Below, piece by piece: positions 25,056-34,125 of a DNA stretch of 64,000 nucleotides (within the stretch, counting starts at the first letter, position 1; every line of letters begins with the position of its first letter). The notes below the pieces were generated by a model. It was given only the letters and a program-made list of their open reading frames with translations, did not search any database and was not told the origin of the DNA. A program made the translations under genes and the position numbers. This stretch comes from Neobacillus sp. Marseille-Q6967 (lineage in GTDB: Bacteria > Bacillota > Bacilli > Bacillales > Cytobacillaceae), in assembly GCF_946151075.1 (NCBI RefSeq), contig NZ_CAMGZB010000001.1, forward strand, positions 186,001 to 250,000, given 5' to 3'.

Positions 25056-26262
25056 ATGGTTGTTGTTTTTATTAGCTTTAAGTTGCACTTTCTTTTTATC
25101 TGGTTGTTGGAGTAAGAAGGAATTAACCGACTTGGCCATTGTTTCCGCTATAGGAATTGACAAAAATGAAGAAGGCAGATATGTGGGTACCTTGCAAATT
25201 ATCAATCCAGGCAATGTTGCAGGCGGCTTTCAAGGCGGCGGTGGCGGGAGTCAAGGCCCTCCCGTTTCGGTTTACAAAGGAATAGGAGATAGTCTTGTTG
25301 AATTAAGCAGAAGGACATCTCGGCAATTGTCAAGAAGACTTTATTATGCTCATACAAATCTAGTTGTGATCAGCGAGGAGCTAGCGAAGGAGGAAGGACT
25401 CGGTGAAATCTTTGATGCTCTTGATCGTGACCCTCAATTCCGTGGCACGGCCATCATTGTGATAGCTCAGGATAGTAAGGCATCCGAAATCGTAAAAGTA
25501 TTGACCCCAATTGACAAGATCCCCTCCAATAAAGTGATTAGAACATTAAAATACACTGAAAAACAATGGGGAGAAAATATGGCCGTCAATATGCAGGATG
25601 CGATTAAGGACTTAGTGTCACCTGGTAAAGAACTAGTTCTTTCTGGTTTTACTTTTAGCGGTGATGTAAATAAAGGAAAAAAATTGGAAAACATTGAGGA
25701 AACTGAACCGTCTACTAAAATTACCGCGGGCAGTCTTGCCATCTTTAAAGAGGGAAAACTAGTCGGCTGGCTCAAAGGTGAGGCAGCAAGAGCTACTATA
25801 TTGCTGCTTGATAAAATACAAGGAACCGCTATCGGAATCAATTGGGAAGGAGAAGAGGAAGCCATTGTTTATGAAATGATCAGGCAAAAAACCAGCGTTA
25901 AGGTAAAAATGAAAAAAGAAAAGCCTAGTGTTTCCATTACTATTAATGCCGAGGGGAATATAGGTGAAACAAGAGTTCCGATTGATCTTACTAACCCTCA
26001 AACTCTTTTAAAAATTGAAAAAGAATTGGAAAAGGAAATAAAGAAAGAAATGACCATGGCAATTAAAGAGGCACAGGATAAAAAAGCTGATATTTTCGGT
26101 TTTGGTGAAGCGCTACATCGGTCAAATCCGGAAGCATGGAAAAGAATGAAGGCCGATTGGAATAATGTGTACTTCCCTGCAGTTAAAACCAATATTACGG
26201 TTGATGCCTTTATTCGGCGAACTGGTTTGCGCAGCGATCCTCATGTTATTAATAAAAAATAA
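25045..26262 (+). CDS. GerC-family germinant receptor lipoprotein (Ger(x)C)
   Basis: A 405-residue lipoprotein. The signal peptide ends in FLSGCWSKKELTDLAIVSAIGID, which carries both the lipobox and the Ger(x)C signature. The rest contains the three Ger(x)C structural domains. ATG at 25045 follows AAAGGTGG; the GTG at 25036 lies inside that site and was rejected. It overlaps the A subunit gene by 11 bases. The lipid anchor holds it in the spore inner membrane, where it is required for receptor function. Confidence 0.9.
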   Translation: MNRKWLLFLLALSCTFFLSGCWSKKELTDLAIVSAIGIDKNEEGRYVGTLQIINPGNVAGGFQGGGGGSQGPPVSVYKGIGDSLVELSRRTSRQLSRRLYYAHTNLVVISEELAKEEGLGEIFDALDRDPQFRGTAIIVIAQDSKASEIVKVLTPIDKIPSNKVIRTLKYTEKQWGENMAVNMQDAIKDLVSPGKELVLSGFTFSGDVNKGKKLENIEETEPSTKITAGSLAIFKEGKLVGWLKGEAARATILLLDKIQGTAIGINWEGEEEAIVYEMIRQKTSVKVKMKKEKPSVSITINAEGNIGETRVPIDLTNPQTLLKIEKELEKEIKKEMTMAIKEAQDKKADIFGFGEALHRSNPEAWKRMKADWNNVYFPAVKTNITVDAFIRRTGLRSDPHVINKK

Positions 26263-26292
26263 ATTAAAGTTTACAAAGGATGTGGCAAATGC

Positions 26293-27387
26293 ATGGAAAA
26301 GGCGAAAATAAGCTTATACCAGTTATTTGTCCTAATCTTGCTATTTGAGCTGGGAAGCGCGATTTTAGTACCTCTTGCAATGGATGCCAAACAGGATGCA
26401 TGGCTTGCGATTCTGTTTGGTCTGGCGGGAGGCCTTTTACTCTACTGGGTATATTACCGCATATTCCTTTACTATCCAGAGTTAGCGCCTGCTGAATATA
26501 TGCAAAAGCTGCTAGGAAAAGTTTTAGGGAGCTTCCTTTCTTTTTGCTATATTATATATTTCTTGTATATTGCTGCCAGGGTGCTTCGGGATTTTGGGGA
26601 AATGCTCCTAACCTTTGCCTATATTGAAACACCTCTATTTATTGTAAATGCACTATTAATCCTTGTTATTATCTATACGGTTAACAAAGGAATTGAGGTA
26701 ATAGCAAGAACGGGTGAATTATTTTTTTTGTTTGTCTATTTTCTTGCGATAGTAGGTTTTGTTCTAATCATTTCCTCTGGACTAATAGATATAAATAATT
26801 TAAAGCCTATGCTTGAGGATGGTATACAACCTGTTGTCAAAGTATTTGTTACACAAACTTTGTATTTTCCATTTGGAGAAGTAATTGTCTTTACCATGAT
26901 TTTCCCTTATTTAACAAACAAGAAAAAGGGGAAGAGGACAGGTTTTTTTGCTATGGCATTAAGCGGAATTAATTTGGCGATTATTATGGCGATTAATATT
27001 AGTGTTTTGGGGGTAGACCTTGCATCTCGGTCGCAATTTCCGCTTTTAAGTACGATTCAAAGCATACAAGTGGCAGAATTCCTGGAACGCCTTGAAGTTT
27101 TTTTTATGATTACCGCTGTAATTTGCATATTTTTTAAAACAAGTTTATTTTTTTACGCCGCTTTGTCTAGTACTGCCATCATCTTTAAGGTAAAAGAACC
27201 ATCAAAGTTGACCTATCCTTTTGGAATGGTGATTCTTTTCATGTCCGTTACCATTGCAAGCAGTTATTCAGAGCATTTGCAGGAAGGATTGAAGTTTGTT
27301 ACCAGGTTTTTGTCTCCGCCATTTTTTGCTATCATTCCCTTATTGCTATTGGGGATTGCCTTTTTAAAAAACCGGAAAAAGAATTGA
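26293..27387 (+). CDS. GerB-family germinant receptor permease subunit
   Basis: A 364-residue, ten-helix protein of the spore germination (GerAB) branch of the APC superfamily. It has ISLYQLFVLILLFELGSAI at the start and FPFGEV-type residues in helix 6. It probably binds the amino-acid or sugar germinant. It lies 30 bases after the C subunit and ends the operon. AAAGGA lies about 13 bases before ATG, a wide spacing. The hairpin at 27371-27405 spans its stop codon. Confidence 0.88.
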   Translation: MEKAKISLYQLFVLILLFELGSAILVPLAMDAKQDAWLAILFGLAGGLLLYWVYYRIFLYYPELAPAEYMQKLLGKVLGSFLSFCYIIYFLYIAARVLRDFGEMLLTFAYIETPLFIVNALLILVIIYTVNKGIEVIARTGELFFLFVYFLAIVGFVLIISSGLIDINNLKPMLEDGIQPVVKVFVTQTLYFPFGEVIVFTMIFPYLTNKKKGKRTGFFAMALSGINLAIIMAINISVLGVDLASRSQFPLLSTIQSIQVAEFLERLEVFFMITAVICIFFKTSLFFYAALSSTAIIFKVKEPSKLTYPFGMVILFMSVTIASSYSEHLQEGLKFVTRFLSPPFFAIIPLLLLGIAFLKNRKKN

Positions 27388-27405
27388 GTTTTTCTTTTAT
27401 CCGGT
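27371..27405. terminator. Hairpin between convergent gerB-type and recQ genes
   Basis: ACCGGAAAAAGAA (27371-27383) can pair with TTCTTTTATCCGGT (27392-27405) with one bulge. Both sides are A/T rich. It overlaps the germination gene stop and lies 7 bases from the recQ stop. Confidence 0.55.
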
Positions 27406-27411
27406 CAAATT

Positions 27412-29538
27412 TTAATTTTGTTTACTCAAATAGTAAAGATAAGCTTTTATCATAAAATAACTTACTTCCTCTGGAAGAAGCTCCTTGATTGGCTTTAAGC
27501 GGCTGCGGCCGGCTTCCTCCACAGCGTTTTTCAAAAGGGCCATATATTTTTCCGGAACCAAACGGACAAAGTCGACTTCCATCCCTTGTTGAGCACATTG
27601 AAGCAAATGATTTTCTACCGTGGAGACAGCTAACTCTCGTTTTTCAGCAATTTCAGCAATGGATAATTTTTGCTGATGTAATTGATAGGTCTCAAGATGG
27701 GAGTCACCTACAGCCTTTTTCTGAACTTTTTTCGGGGCAGGGGCGGTTCCAGAATCAGGCTGTCTTTCTGGATTTGCTTTCGAAAAGGTCCGGATTGCTT
27801 GGATGAATTCAAGTCCATATTTCTGAAGTTTATGTTCACCTACGCCGCTGACTCGTAAAAATTCTTCATTTGTCATTGGAAGCTTAGCACACATATCCTT
27901 AAGTGCGGCATCAGAAAAAATCACAAATGGCGGTACATTCTCTGATTCTGCTATCTTTCTTCTTACTTCTCGTAACAGTTCAAACAATGGGTCATCTTTT
28001 GAAACTTCTCTTACTTTTACCGTCTCTCTTCTATGAACCTGTTCCTTTCCAAGCAAAACATTTTTTCCCTTTGAGGATACATATAGGGTTGGAAATTGTC
28101 CTTGTTCAATTGCCAATAATTCCTGCGAAATTAAGAATTCAATAAAATCCCCCACTTCTTTGGCTCCCTGATTTTTCAGGATTCCGTATGTCGTAAGTTT
28201 TTCGAAACCCATTTCCGTTACTTTTTTATTTTTTGAACCCGTTAAGACTTGGGCAGTTAAGGTTTTGCCGAACCGCTGCCCCATTCGGATGACACAGGAC
28301 ATCACCATTTGAGCCTCTTTTGTTACATCCATGCTTGTCCTTGAATCAAGACAGTTACCGCAGCGGCCGCATGGCTCTGTGTCCGTTTCGCCGAAATATT
28401 TTAAGATAAATTCCTGCAGACAGTTTTCCGTATGGCAATAATCCACCATCTGCTGCAGCTTTTCAAGCTCCTGCGTCATCCTGTTCCGGTCACTGGATTG
28501 ATCGATTAAGAAGCGCTGAATTTGAACATCTTGTGAGGCATGAAGGAGAATACATTCACTCTCGAGCCCATCACGTCCTGCACGGCCTGCTTCCTGATAA
28601 TAGCTCTCCATATTTTTGGGCAGCTGAAAATGGAGCACATAGCGGATATTTGACTTATCGATTCCCATTCCGAAGGCAGACGTTGCTACCATGACAGATG
28701 CCTCATCTTTTAAAAAGCGGTCCTGCTCACGGATACGTTCCGCGTCCCCCATCCCGGCATGATAACGGGCCACATTGATATTGGCCTTTTTTAGCCGTTC
28801 ATAAAGCTGGTCCACATTCTTTCGGGTGGCCGCATAAATAATGCCGGCTTCTTTTTCATTCTTTTTTAAATAATCCTGTAAAAAGTGAAGCCTGTCCTGC
28901 CCTTTAATGACGGAAAAAGAGAGGTTTTCACGTTCGAAGCCCGTAATGATTGAATTTTTCTCGCTGATATCGAGGGATTGGCAAATGTCTTCCCTGACTC
29001 TTGGAGTCGCTGTTGCGGTTAAGGCGAGGACAATCGGCTTTTTCGGTAGAGTATGAACCATTTTCTGAATATGACGATAGCTCGGCCGGAAATCATGGCC
29101 CCACTGTGAAATACAGTGTGCTTCATCAACCGCAATCAATGGTATCTCCATTTGCCTTAAGTCTTCCACAAATTCTCTAGATTCCAAACGTTCTGGCGCG
29201 ATGTATAAAAGCTTGTACTCTCCTTGTTTTGCTTCCCAGATGCGTTCATTTGCTTCATTGTAGCTTAGTGAGCTGTTGATATATGCAGCGGGAATTCCAG
29301 CCTGTGTGAGGGCATCCACCTGATCCTTCATTAATGAGATTAGCGGGGAGATAACGATGGTTGTCCCAGGAAGAACGAGGGCGGGGATTTGATAGCAAAT
29401 GGACTTCCCCCCTCCTGTCGGCATAACGCAGATCGTATTTTCACCGGATAACACCGATTGAATCGCCTGCTCCTGCCCCGTACGGAAGGAAGAATATCCA
29501 AAATAGGAATGTAAATAGTGCTGTGCTTGTTCAAACAA
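27412..29538 (-). CDS. recQ: ATP-dependent DNA helicase RecQ (long form)
   Basis: A 708-residue RecQ helicase. Walker A GGGKS lies at 42-46 and the DEAH box at 138-141 (VDEAHCISQWGHDFR). The arginine finger region SYYQEAGRAGRDG is present, then the zinc-binding CGRCGNC, a winged-helix RQC domain, an HRDC domain (DMCAKLPMTNEEFLRVSGVGEHKLQKYG) and an extra C-terminal helix-turn-helix domain (SIAEIAEKRELAVSTVENHLLQ). B. subtilis RecQ is shorter (about 590 residues) and lacks this tail; long forms exist in other Bacillus. It unwinds 3'-5' at recombination and fork-repair sites. It lies 15 bases after the phosphotransferase gene on the same strand. Confidence 0.92.
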   Translation of the reverse strand: MFEQAQHYLHSYFGYSSFRTGQEQAIQSVLSGENTICVMPTGGGKSICYQIPALVLPGTTIVISPLISLMKDQVDALTQAGIPAAYINSSLSYNEANERIWEAKQGEYKLLYIAPERLESREFVEDLRQMEIPLIAVDEAHCISQWGHDFRPSYRHIQKMVHTLPKKPIVLALTATATPRVREDICQSLDISEKNSIITGFERENLSFSVIKGQDRLHFLQDYLKKNEKEAGIIYAATRKNVDQLYERLKKANINVARYHAGMGDAERIREQDRFLKDEASVMVATSAFGMGIDKSNIRYVLHFQLPKNMESYYQEAGRAGRDGLESECILLHASQDVQIQRFLIDQSSDRNRMTQELEKLQQMVDYCHTENCLQEFILKYFGETDTEPCGRCGNCLDSRTSMDVTKEAQMVMSCVIRMGQRFGKTLTAQVLTGSKNKKVTEMGFEKLTTYGILKNQGAKEVGDFIEFLISQELLAIEQGQFPTLYVSSKGKNVLLGKEQVHRRETVKVREVSKDDPLFELLREVRRKIAESENVPPFVIFSDAALKDMCAKLPMTNEEFLRVSGVGEHKLQKYGLEFIQAIRTFSKANPERQPDSGTAPAPKKVQKKAVGDSHLETYQLHQQKLSIAEIAEKRELAVSTVENHLLQCAQQGMEVDFVRLVPEKYMALLKNAVEEAGRSRLKPIKELLPEEVSYFMIKAYLYYLSKQN

Positions 29539-29553
29539 ATTGTTTCACTCCTT

Positions 29554-30498
29554 TCAATCATCTCCTATTATACTTCTTTTATCGTTTGGACCGTATCGAG
29601 AATGATAGAAGTCTTTAAAAATTTTTATCGTCTCAAAGACACTGTCATTACTTGTCCCAAAGTCTTCTATATACCAGCATAGCGACAGGACAGAATGACA
29701 ATACCCCCACAATAAAACCCTTTTAATCTCAAGATCCAATTCATTTACGAATATCATAATCCGTTTTTGGAAAACTTCGGCTCGATTGTCATCAGGTACT
29801 TTGTTTAATAAAAATTGAATCACATCATATTCCCGTTCTCCAATCAACCCTTTTGGATCGATCGCCAGCCAAGAGGTGGTACCTGCTGATAAAACATTAT
29901 AATGATGGAGGTCTCCATGGAGTATATATGGTTGGCTGCTTGTACGGTTAAGGTAGTGAAAAATCTCGACCGCTTCCCTTAGCATTTGAGGAGAAATCGG
30001 ACCTAATCCATTTGGATTTTGATTGAAAATTTTTTTAATCTCCTGTTCACGGTCAAGTAAATTCGGCAAATCTGTATTGAGCGGTGCCGTGATCCATAAT
30101 TGTTTCATTACGTTAGCCATTATGAACGTCGCCTCATCATCATTTTCAATAGCGGCCAACTGTTTCCCAGGTGTCAGGCATTCTAGAATCATAATTCCTT
30201 TTGAGACATCCTCATCTAACAATTTGACTATTTTACGGCCATTAAAAATTTTAAGAGCTTGTACCTCATTTTTGCAACCTATGTCACTTGGAACCACTAA
30301 CTTTACGACCAGCATTTTACCATTTTCTAATTTTGCTTTCGCAACGAAATTATAGGATAACTCATACGGCTCAAGAATCTTCAAAGACCACCGTTTCTCA
30401 CAATAGCGGATGAGTTCGTTAAAATTAGCCAGCCACTTCCTCCCTTCCTCTTTATGAACAGACTGGATTGTATCTATGAATGTTTTTGGTAAGTCCAC
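29554..30498 (-). CDS. Aminoglycoside/hydroxyurea phosphotransferase family kinase (APH(6)-like)
   Basis: A 314-residue protein of the APH6/hydroxyurea-resistance kinase family. The catalytic loop is HGDLHHYN and the metal-binding Asp lies in AIDPKGLIGEREYD. The N-lobe shows KMLVVKLVVP with the ATP-binding Lys. Members phosphorylate streptomycin, but chromosomal Bacillus members have unproven substrates, so drug resistance should not be assumed. It precedes recQ by 15 bases and may be co-transcribed. The 588 bases upstream hold the repeat array at 30612-31010. Confidence 0.75.
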   Translation of the reverse strand: MDLPKTFIDTIQSVHKEEGRKWLANFNELIRYCEKRWSLKILEPYELSYNFVAKAKLENGKMLVVKLVVPSDIGCKNEVQALKIFNGRKIVKLLDEDVSKGIMILECLTPGKQLAAIENDDEATFIMANVMKQLWITAPLNTDLPNLLDREQEIKKIFNQNPNGLGPISPQMLREAVEIFHYLNRTSSQPYILHGDLHHYNVLSAGTTSWLAIDPKGLIGEREYDVIQFLLNKVPDDNRAEVFQKRIMIFVNELDLEIKRVLLWGYCHSVLSLCWYIEDFGTSNDSVFETIKIFKDFYHSRYGPNDKRSIIGDD

Positions 30499-30611
30499 GA
30501 ATCTTCCTCCCTTTTTATTTTTAAAACTTTTGGTCCCTATTGATTTAATTTATTGGCTAAATGGCTCAAGGGTCATTTCCATAGAATCACTTTCGAGGGT
30601 ACGCTTCCTGT

Positions 30612-31010
30612 TTTTGGTTCTATGCACTCTCTATAGAACCACTTTCTCCTTTTTCAATTCTTGTTTTGGTTCTATGAATCTCTTATAGAACCTCTTTCCT
30701 TTTTTTACACTACGGTTTTGGTCACATGAATCCTCTATGTGACCACTTTCCTCTGTTTCCATCACGGTTTTGGTCACATAAACCATCTATGTGACCACTT
30801 TCCTCTTTTCCCACCACAGTTTTGGTCACATGAACCTTCTATGTGACCACTTTCCTCTTTCTCCATAGCGGTTTTGGTCACATAAACCATCTATGTGACC
30901 ACTTTCCTCTTTTCCCACCACTGTTTTGGTCACATAAACCCACCATGTGACCACTTTTCCAATTGCCACCCACGGCTTTGGTCACATGAACCTTCTAGAT
31001 GACCACTGTA
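30612..31010. repeat. Tandem array of eight 52-nt palindromic units
   Basis: Palindrome left arms begin at 30616, 30668, 30720, 30772, 30824, 30876, 30928 and 30980, exactly 52 bases apart. Units 1-2 have arms GGTTCTAT/ATAGAACC; units 3-8 have GGTCACAT/ATGTGACC (the last imperfect). The frame TTTTGG...CTAT...ACCACTTTCCTC is kept while the arms change on both sides together. Degenerate similar sequence extends left to about 30528. It fills the intergenic space between the phosphotransferase and acyl-CoA ligase genes. Confidence 0.9.
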
Positions 31011-31041
31011 TCCTTTTTCAAAGTTTATAGAAAACATAAGC

Positions 31042-31079
31042 AAAAAAAATGACTGCCATTGCACAACTGGCAGCCATTT
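31042..31079 (-). terminator. Terminator of the acyl-CoA ligase gene
   Basis: AAATGACTGCCA (31047-31058) / TGGCAGCCATTT (31068-31079) with one mismatch, followed on the minus strand by eight T residues, 8 bases past the stop codon. Confidence 0.8.
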
Positions 31080-31086
31080 CTAAATA

Positions 31087-32649
31087 TTACCCTTGTGTAA
31101 ATAGCTCTTCTAACTGTTTACGGAGCACAAATTTCTGGATTTTCCCACTGGCATTCCGCGGCAGCGCCTCACAGAATATATATTTACGCGGACGCTTGTA
31201 TCTAGCCAAGCTATTGCTGTTCAGGCAATATTCATCCAGATCTTTTTCGGTAAGGATCGGGTCCTTCTTCACGATAAAGGCTGTAACGGTTTCACCCCAG
31301 CGGTCATCCGGCTGGCCGACGACGGCAACATCCAGTACGCCGGCATGGGCATGTAATACATCCTCTACCTCACGCGGGTAAATGTTTTCACCGCCGCTGA
31401 TAATCATATCATCGACGCGGTCATTGACATAAAGGAAGCCTTCCTCATCTAGATAACCAATATCACCAGAATGATACCAGCCTTTATACATGGCTTTATC
31501 CGTGGCCTCTCCCCTATTAAAATACCCCTTCATCATGGATGGGCCTCTTACGATGATTTCTCCTGTTTCACCAGCAGGCATGATATCATCTGGATCGGAT
31601 GGTCCATCCTCTCTTGTACGCACAATCCGGATTTCGTGATTTATTGCTGCCTGACCAGCCGAACCAGCCTTTCTTAATTGCTCATGCTCAGACAAGAAGG
31701 TGATCGCCGGTCCCATTTCTGTCATACCATACGCTTGAATTAAACCGATACCTAGACGGTCATGAAGGGCATGCACAAGAGACGGAGCCATTGGGGCCGC
31801 GCCATAAAGACCGAGCTTCAGACTTTCAGTATTAAATTGACTTAAGTCTTCCTGAAGGATCATGTTCCACATCGTCGGTGCTGCAAAAAACTTTGTAATC
31901 TTTTCCTGCCCAATTAATTGAAGAATGACTTTTGGATTGAACTGGTGTAACACCACATTTCTTGCCCCTACATGCACCCTTGGCAAGAAAGCACAATGTA
32001 ATTCGGCACAATGGAACATCGGTGCTGTAACTAGACCGACGTCATCTACTTCAAGCTTTTGGGAGGCAATACAAAGGACACTTTGGTCGACCATATTACG
32101 GTGCGTATGCATGACCCCCTTTGGTCTGCCGGTTGTTCCGCTTGTATAAATAAACGCATAAATATCATTTTCATCTACTTCAGCCTGAACATCTTCTGTT
32201 GAAGAGGCCGCTAACTTTTCTTGATAACTCGCAGCATAGGCTGGTGTATCTTCATCAATAAACCAGAAACTAATCTTATCAAAACGGTTCTCAATCGCTG
32301 AAATGACAGGCTCTAATGCTTTTTCAAAAAGAACTACCTTTGGAGTGGCATCTGATAAAATATAGGCGACTTCCTCCGGCATTAAACGGAAGTTAATCGG
32401 ATTAAACACAGCGCCAATCTTTGCACAGGCAAAAAAGGCTGTTCCCAATTCCTCGGTATTAAACATGAACGTCGAAACACGATCCCCTTTTTTCACACCT
32501 TGCTTTAAAAGAGCGTTCGTAAGGCGGTTAACCTGTTCGCTCCATTCTTTATACGTATAGCGGACGTTTTTCCTTACATCATAAACAGCTTCCTTATTCG
32601 GAACCCTTTTTACCGTTAAATCAAAGATTTTTCCAATAGTAGTTGTCAT
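31087..32649 (-). CDS. Fatty-acid--CoA ligase (class I adenylate-forming)
   Basis: A 520-residue adenylate-forming enzyme. The P-loop motif YTSGTTGRPKGVMHTH, the QAYGMTEMGP motif, and GWYHSGDIGYLDEEGFLYVNDR in the hinge are all present, with the C-terminal catalytic Lys in NASGKIQKF. It activates a fatty acid, medium to long chain by family, to acyl-CoA via acyl-AMP. It follows a broken acyl-CoA dehydrogenase gene by 15 bases, so the pair looks like a beta-oxidation operon. Chain length preference is not readable. Confidence 0.85.
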   Translation of the reverse strand: MTTTIGKIFDLTVKRVPNKEAVYDVRKNVRYTYKEWSEQVNRLTNALLKQGVKKGDRVSTFMFNTEELGTAFFACAKIGAVFNPINFRLMPEEVAYILSDATPKVVLFEKALEPVISAIENRFDKISFWFIDEDTPAYAASYQEKLAASSTEDVQAEVDENDIYAFIYTSGTTGRPKGVMHTHRNMVDQSVLCIASQKLEVDDVGLVTAPMFHCAELHCAFLPRVHVGARNVVLHQFNPKVILQLIGQEKITKFFAAPTMWNMILQEDLSQFNTESLKLGLYGAAPMAPSLVHALHDRLGIGLIQAYGMTEMGPAITFLSEHEQLRKAGSAGQAAINHEIRIVRTREDGPSDPDDIMPAGETGEIIVRGPSMMKGYFNRGEATDKAMYKGWYHSGDIGYLDEEGFLYVNDRVDDMIISGGENIYPREVEDVLHAHAGVLDVAVVGQPDDRWGETVTAFIVKKDPILTEKDLDEYCLNSNSLARYKRPRKYIFCEALPRNASGKIQKFVLRKQLEELFTQG

Positions 32650-32664
32650 TGAATCTCCTCCTGA

Positions 32665-33810
32665 TTATAGGCCTAAATTTTTAGCAATAATTGTTTTCAT
32701 GATTTCGTTGGTACCGGCGTAAATGCTGGAGACTTGAATATCCCTGAATCTCCTCGCAATCTCGTACTCTTCCATATATCCATAGCCGCCATGGAGCTGC
32801 ATGCATTCCGTCGCAATCTTCTTAGCGATATCAGTCAGCTTCCACTTCGCCATCGAAACTTTGGTTACAACATTTTGACCATCCATATGTTCTGCAATCA
32901 GTTGATCTAAAAACGCTCTGCCCATTTCAACCTCTGTTGCCATTTCAGCTATTTTAAACTGAGTATTTTGGAACTGACTGATTGATTTTCCAAACGCTTC
33001 ACGGCTTTTGACATAATCTATCGTTTGTTCAAGCATGACTTCTGCTGCCGTCTGTGCGGCAATCGCGACAACTAGCCGCTCCTGCTGCAGCTTATCCATC
33101 ATGTAAAGGAAGCCTTTGCCTTCTTCACCAATCAGATTTTCCTTCGGCACCCGGCAGTCTTCAAAGATCAGTTCGGCTGTATCTTGTTAATGCAGGCCAA
33201 CTTTGTTTAATTTTCGTCCGCGTGAAAAACCAGGGGTGTTCCGTTCGACAATCAGCAAGCTGACCCCTTTATGCTTTGGAACAGCATTCGGATCCGTTTT
33301 ACAGGCAACAAGAATCAAGTCGGACTGAATTCCATTCGTAATAAAGGTCTTTTGCCCATTTAAAATGTAATGATTGCCGTCAAGCCTTGCCGTTGTTTTT
33401 ATATTGGCAAGATCCGATCCCGTACCCGGCTCGGTCATCGCAATCGCCGAAATGAGTTCCCCTGTTACACAACGGGGCAGCCAGCGCTGTTTCTGTTCAT
33501 CAGTCCCAAAGGCATTGATATAGGGGACTACAATATCACTATGCAATCCGATTCCAACTAAACCGGAACCTACTCTTTCTAGCTCCTCATTAATAACAAC
33601 GGAAAAACCCCAGTCGACACCGCTGCCGCCGTATTTTTCATCCAAGTCCGGACATAGAAACCCCTGCTCCCCCATCTTCGTCCACAAGTTCCGGGGGATT
33701 AATCTCTCTTCTTCCCATTGCTCATAAAAGGGGTAAGCTTCTTTTTCTAAAAACTTTCTTAATGACTGCCGGAAAATTTCATGATCATCATTTAAATACG
33801 GATGTTTCAT
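32665..33810 (-). pseudogene. Acyl-CoA dehydrogenase interrupted by one in-frame stop codon
   Basis: One continuous reading frame of 382 codons with a TAA at 33189-33187 (codon 208). Before it the frame encodes the N-terminal and middle domains (AMTEPGTGSDLANIKTTARL, QKTFITNG) and reaches KLNKVGLH. After it, with no shift, it continues QDTAELIFEDCRVPKENLIG and the FAD-binding C-terminal domain (LHGGYGYMEEYEIARRFRD). Homologues have Ser at this place, so TCA to TAA is a one-base change. The rest is undamaged, which suggests a recent mutation or a sequencing error. ATG at 33810 follows GAGGAG by 9 bases. A cre-like site lies upstream. Confidence 0.85.
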
Positions 33811-33856
33811 TAGTATCGGCTCCTCTGATCTGGTATAACATTGTAATCAATCAATT

Positions 33857-33873
33857 TATAAAGCGCTTTCAAA
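33857..33873. promoter_or_regulatory. Possible cre (CcpA) site upstream of the acyl-CoA dehydrogenase gene
   Basis: TATAAAGCGCTTTCAAA has the palindromic AAAGCGCTTT core of a catabolite-responsive element, with two deviations from the outer consensus. It lies about 50 bases before the start of a fatty-acid degradation gene, a sensible CcpA target. Sequence-based guess only. Confidence 0.35.
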
Positions 33874-34060
33874 CTAGTGAATCTGAATATCCTGCTTTTA
33901 AAATCATTCTCATTTATTGTAGCAAACGGATTGAATTTTTTGAATATTTTAATAGAATTGTAATGGTAATTCGTTCTACTATTTTCTACTTTTTATTCTA
34001 ATAGTCTTAGTTCTTATGGCGTTATTTGTAGAATTATTGAAAAGAAGTTTAACAAAAAAT

Positions 34061-34089
34061 GGTCAGCTCCTTATATAAAGGAACTGACC
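34061..34089 (-). terminator. Terminator of the second MFS gene
   Basis: GGTCAGCTCCTT / AAGGAACTGACC with one mismatch and a short loop, with A/T runs on both sides. It lies about 36 bases past the MFS stop codon. Confidence 0.75.
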
Positions 34090-34125
34090 TTTTTCTATAT
34101 ATACCTAATTCTTCTGGCTACACGG

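Noticed and set aside
32665..33150. Separate short acyl-CoA dehydrogenase gene starting at an internal ATG-like codon
   Set aside because: It is the in-frame continuation of the gene from 33810 beyond a single TAA, not an independent start with a ribosome binding site.
33187..33189. Recoded stop (selenocysteine or pyrrolysine) in the acyl-CoA dehydrogenase
   Set aside because: The codon is TAA, which neither system uses, and the family has Ser there with no need for a special residue.
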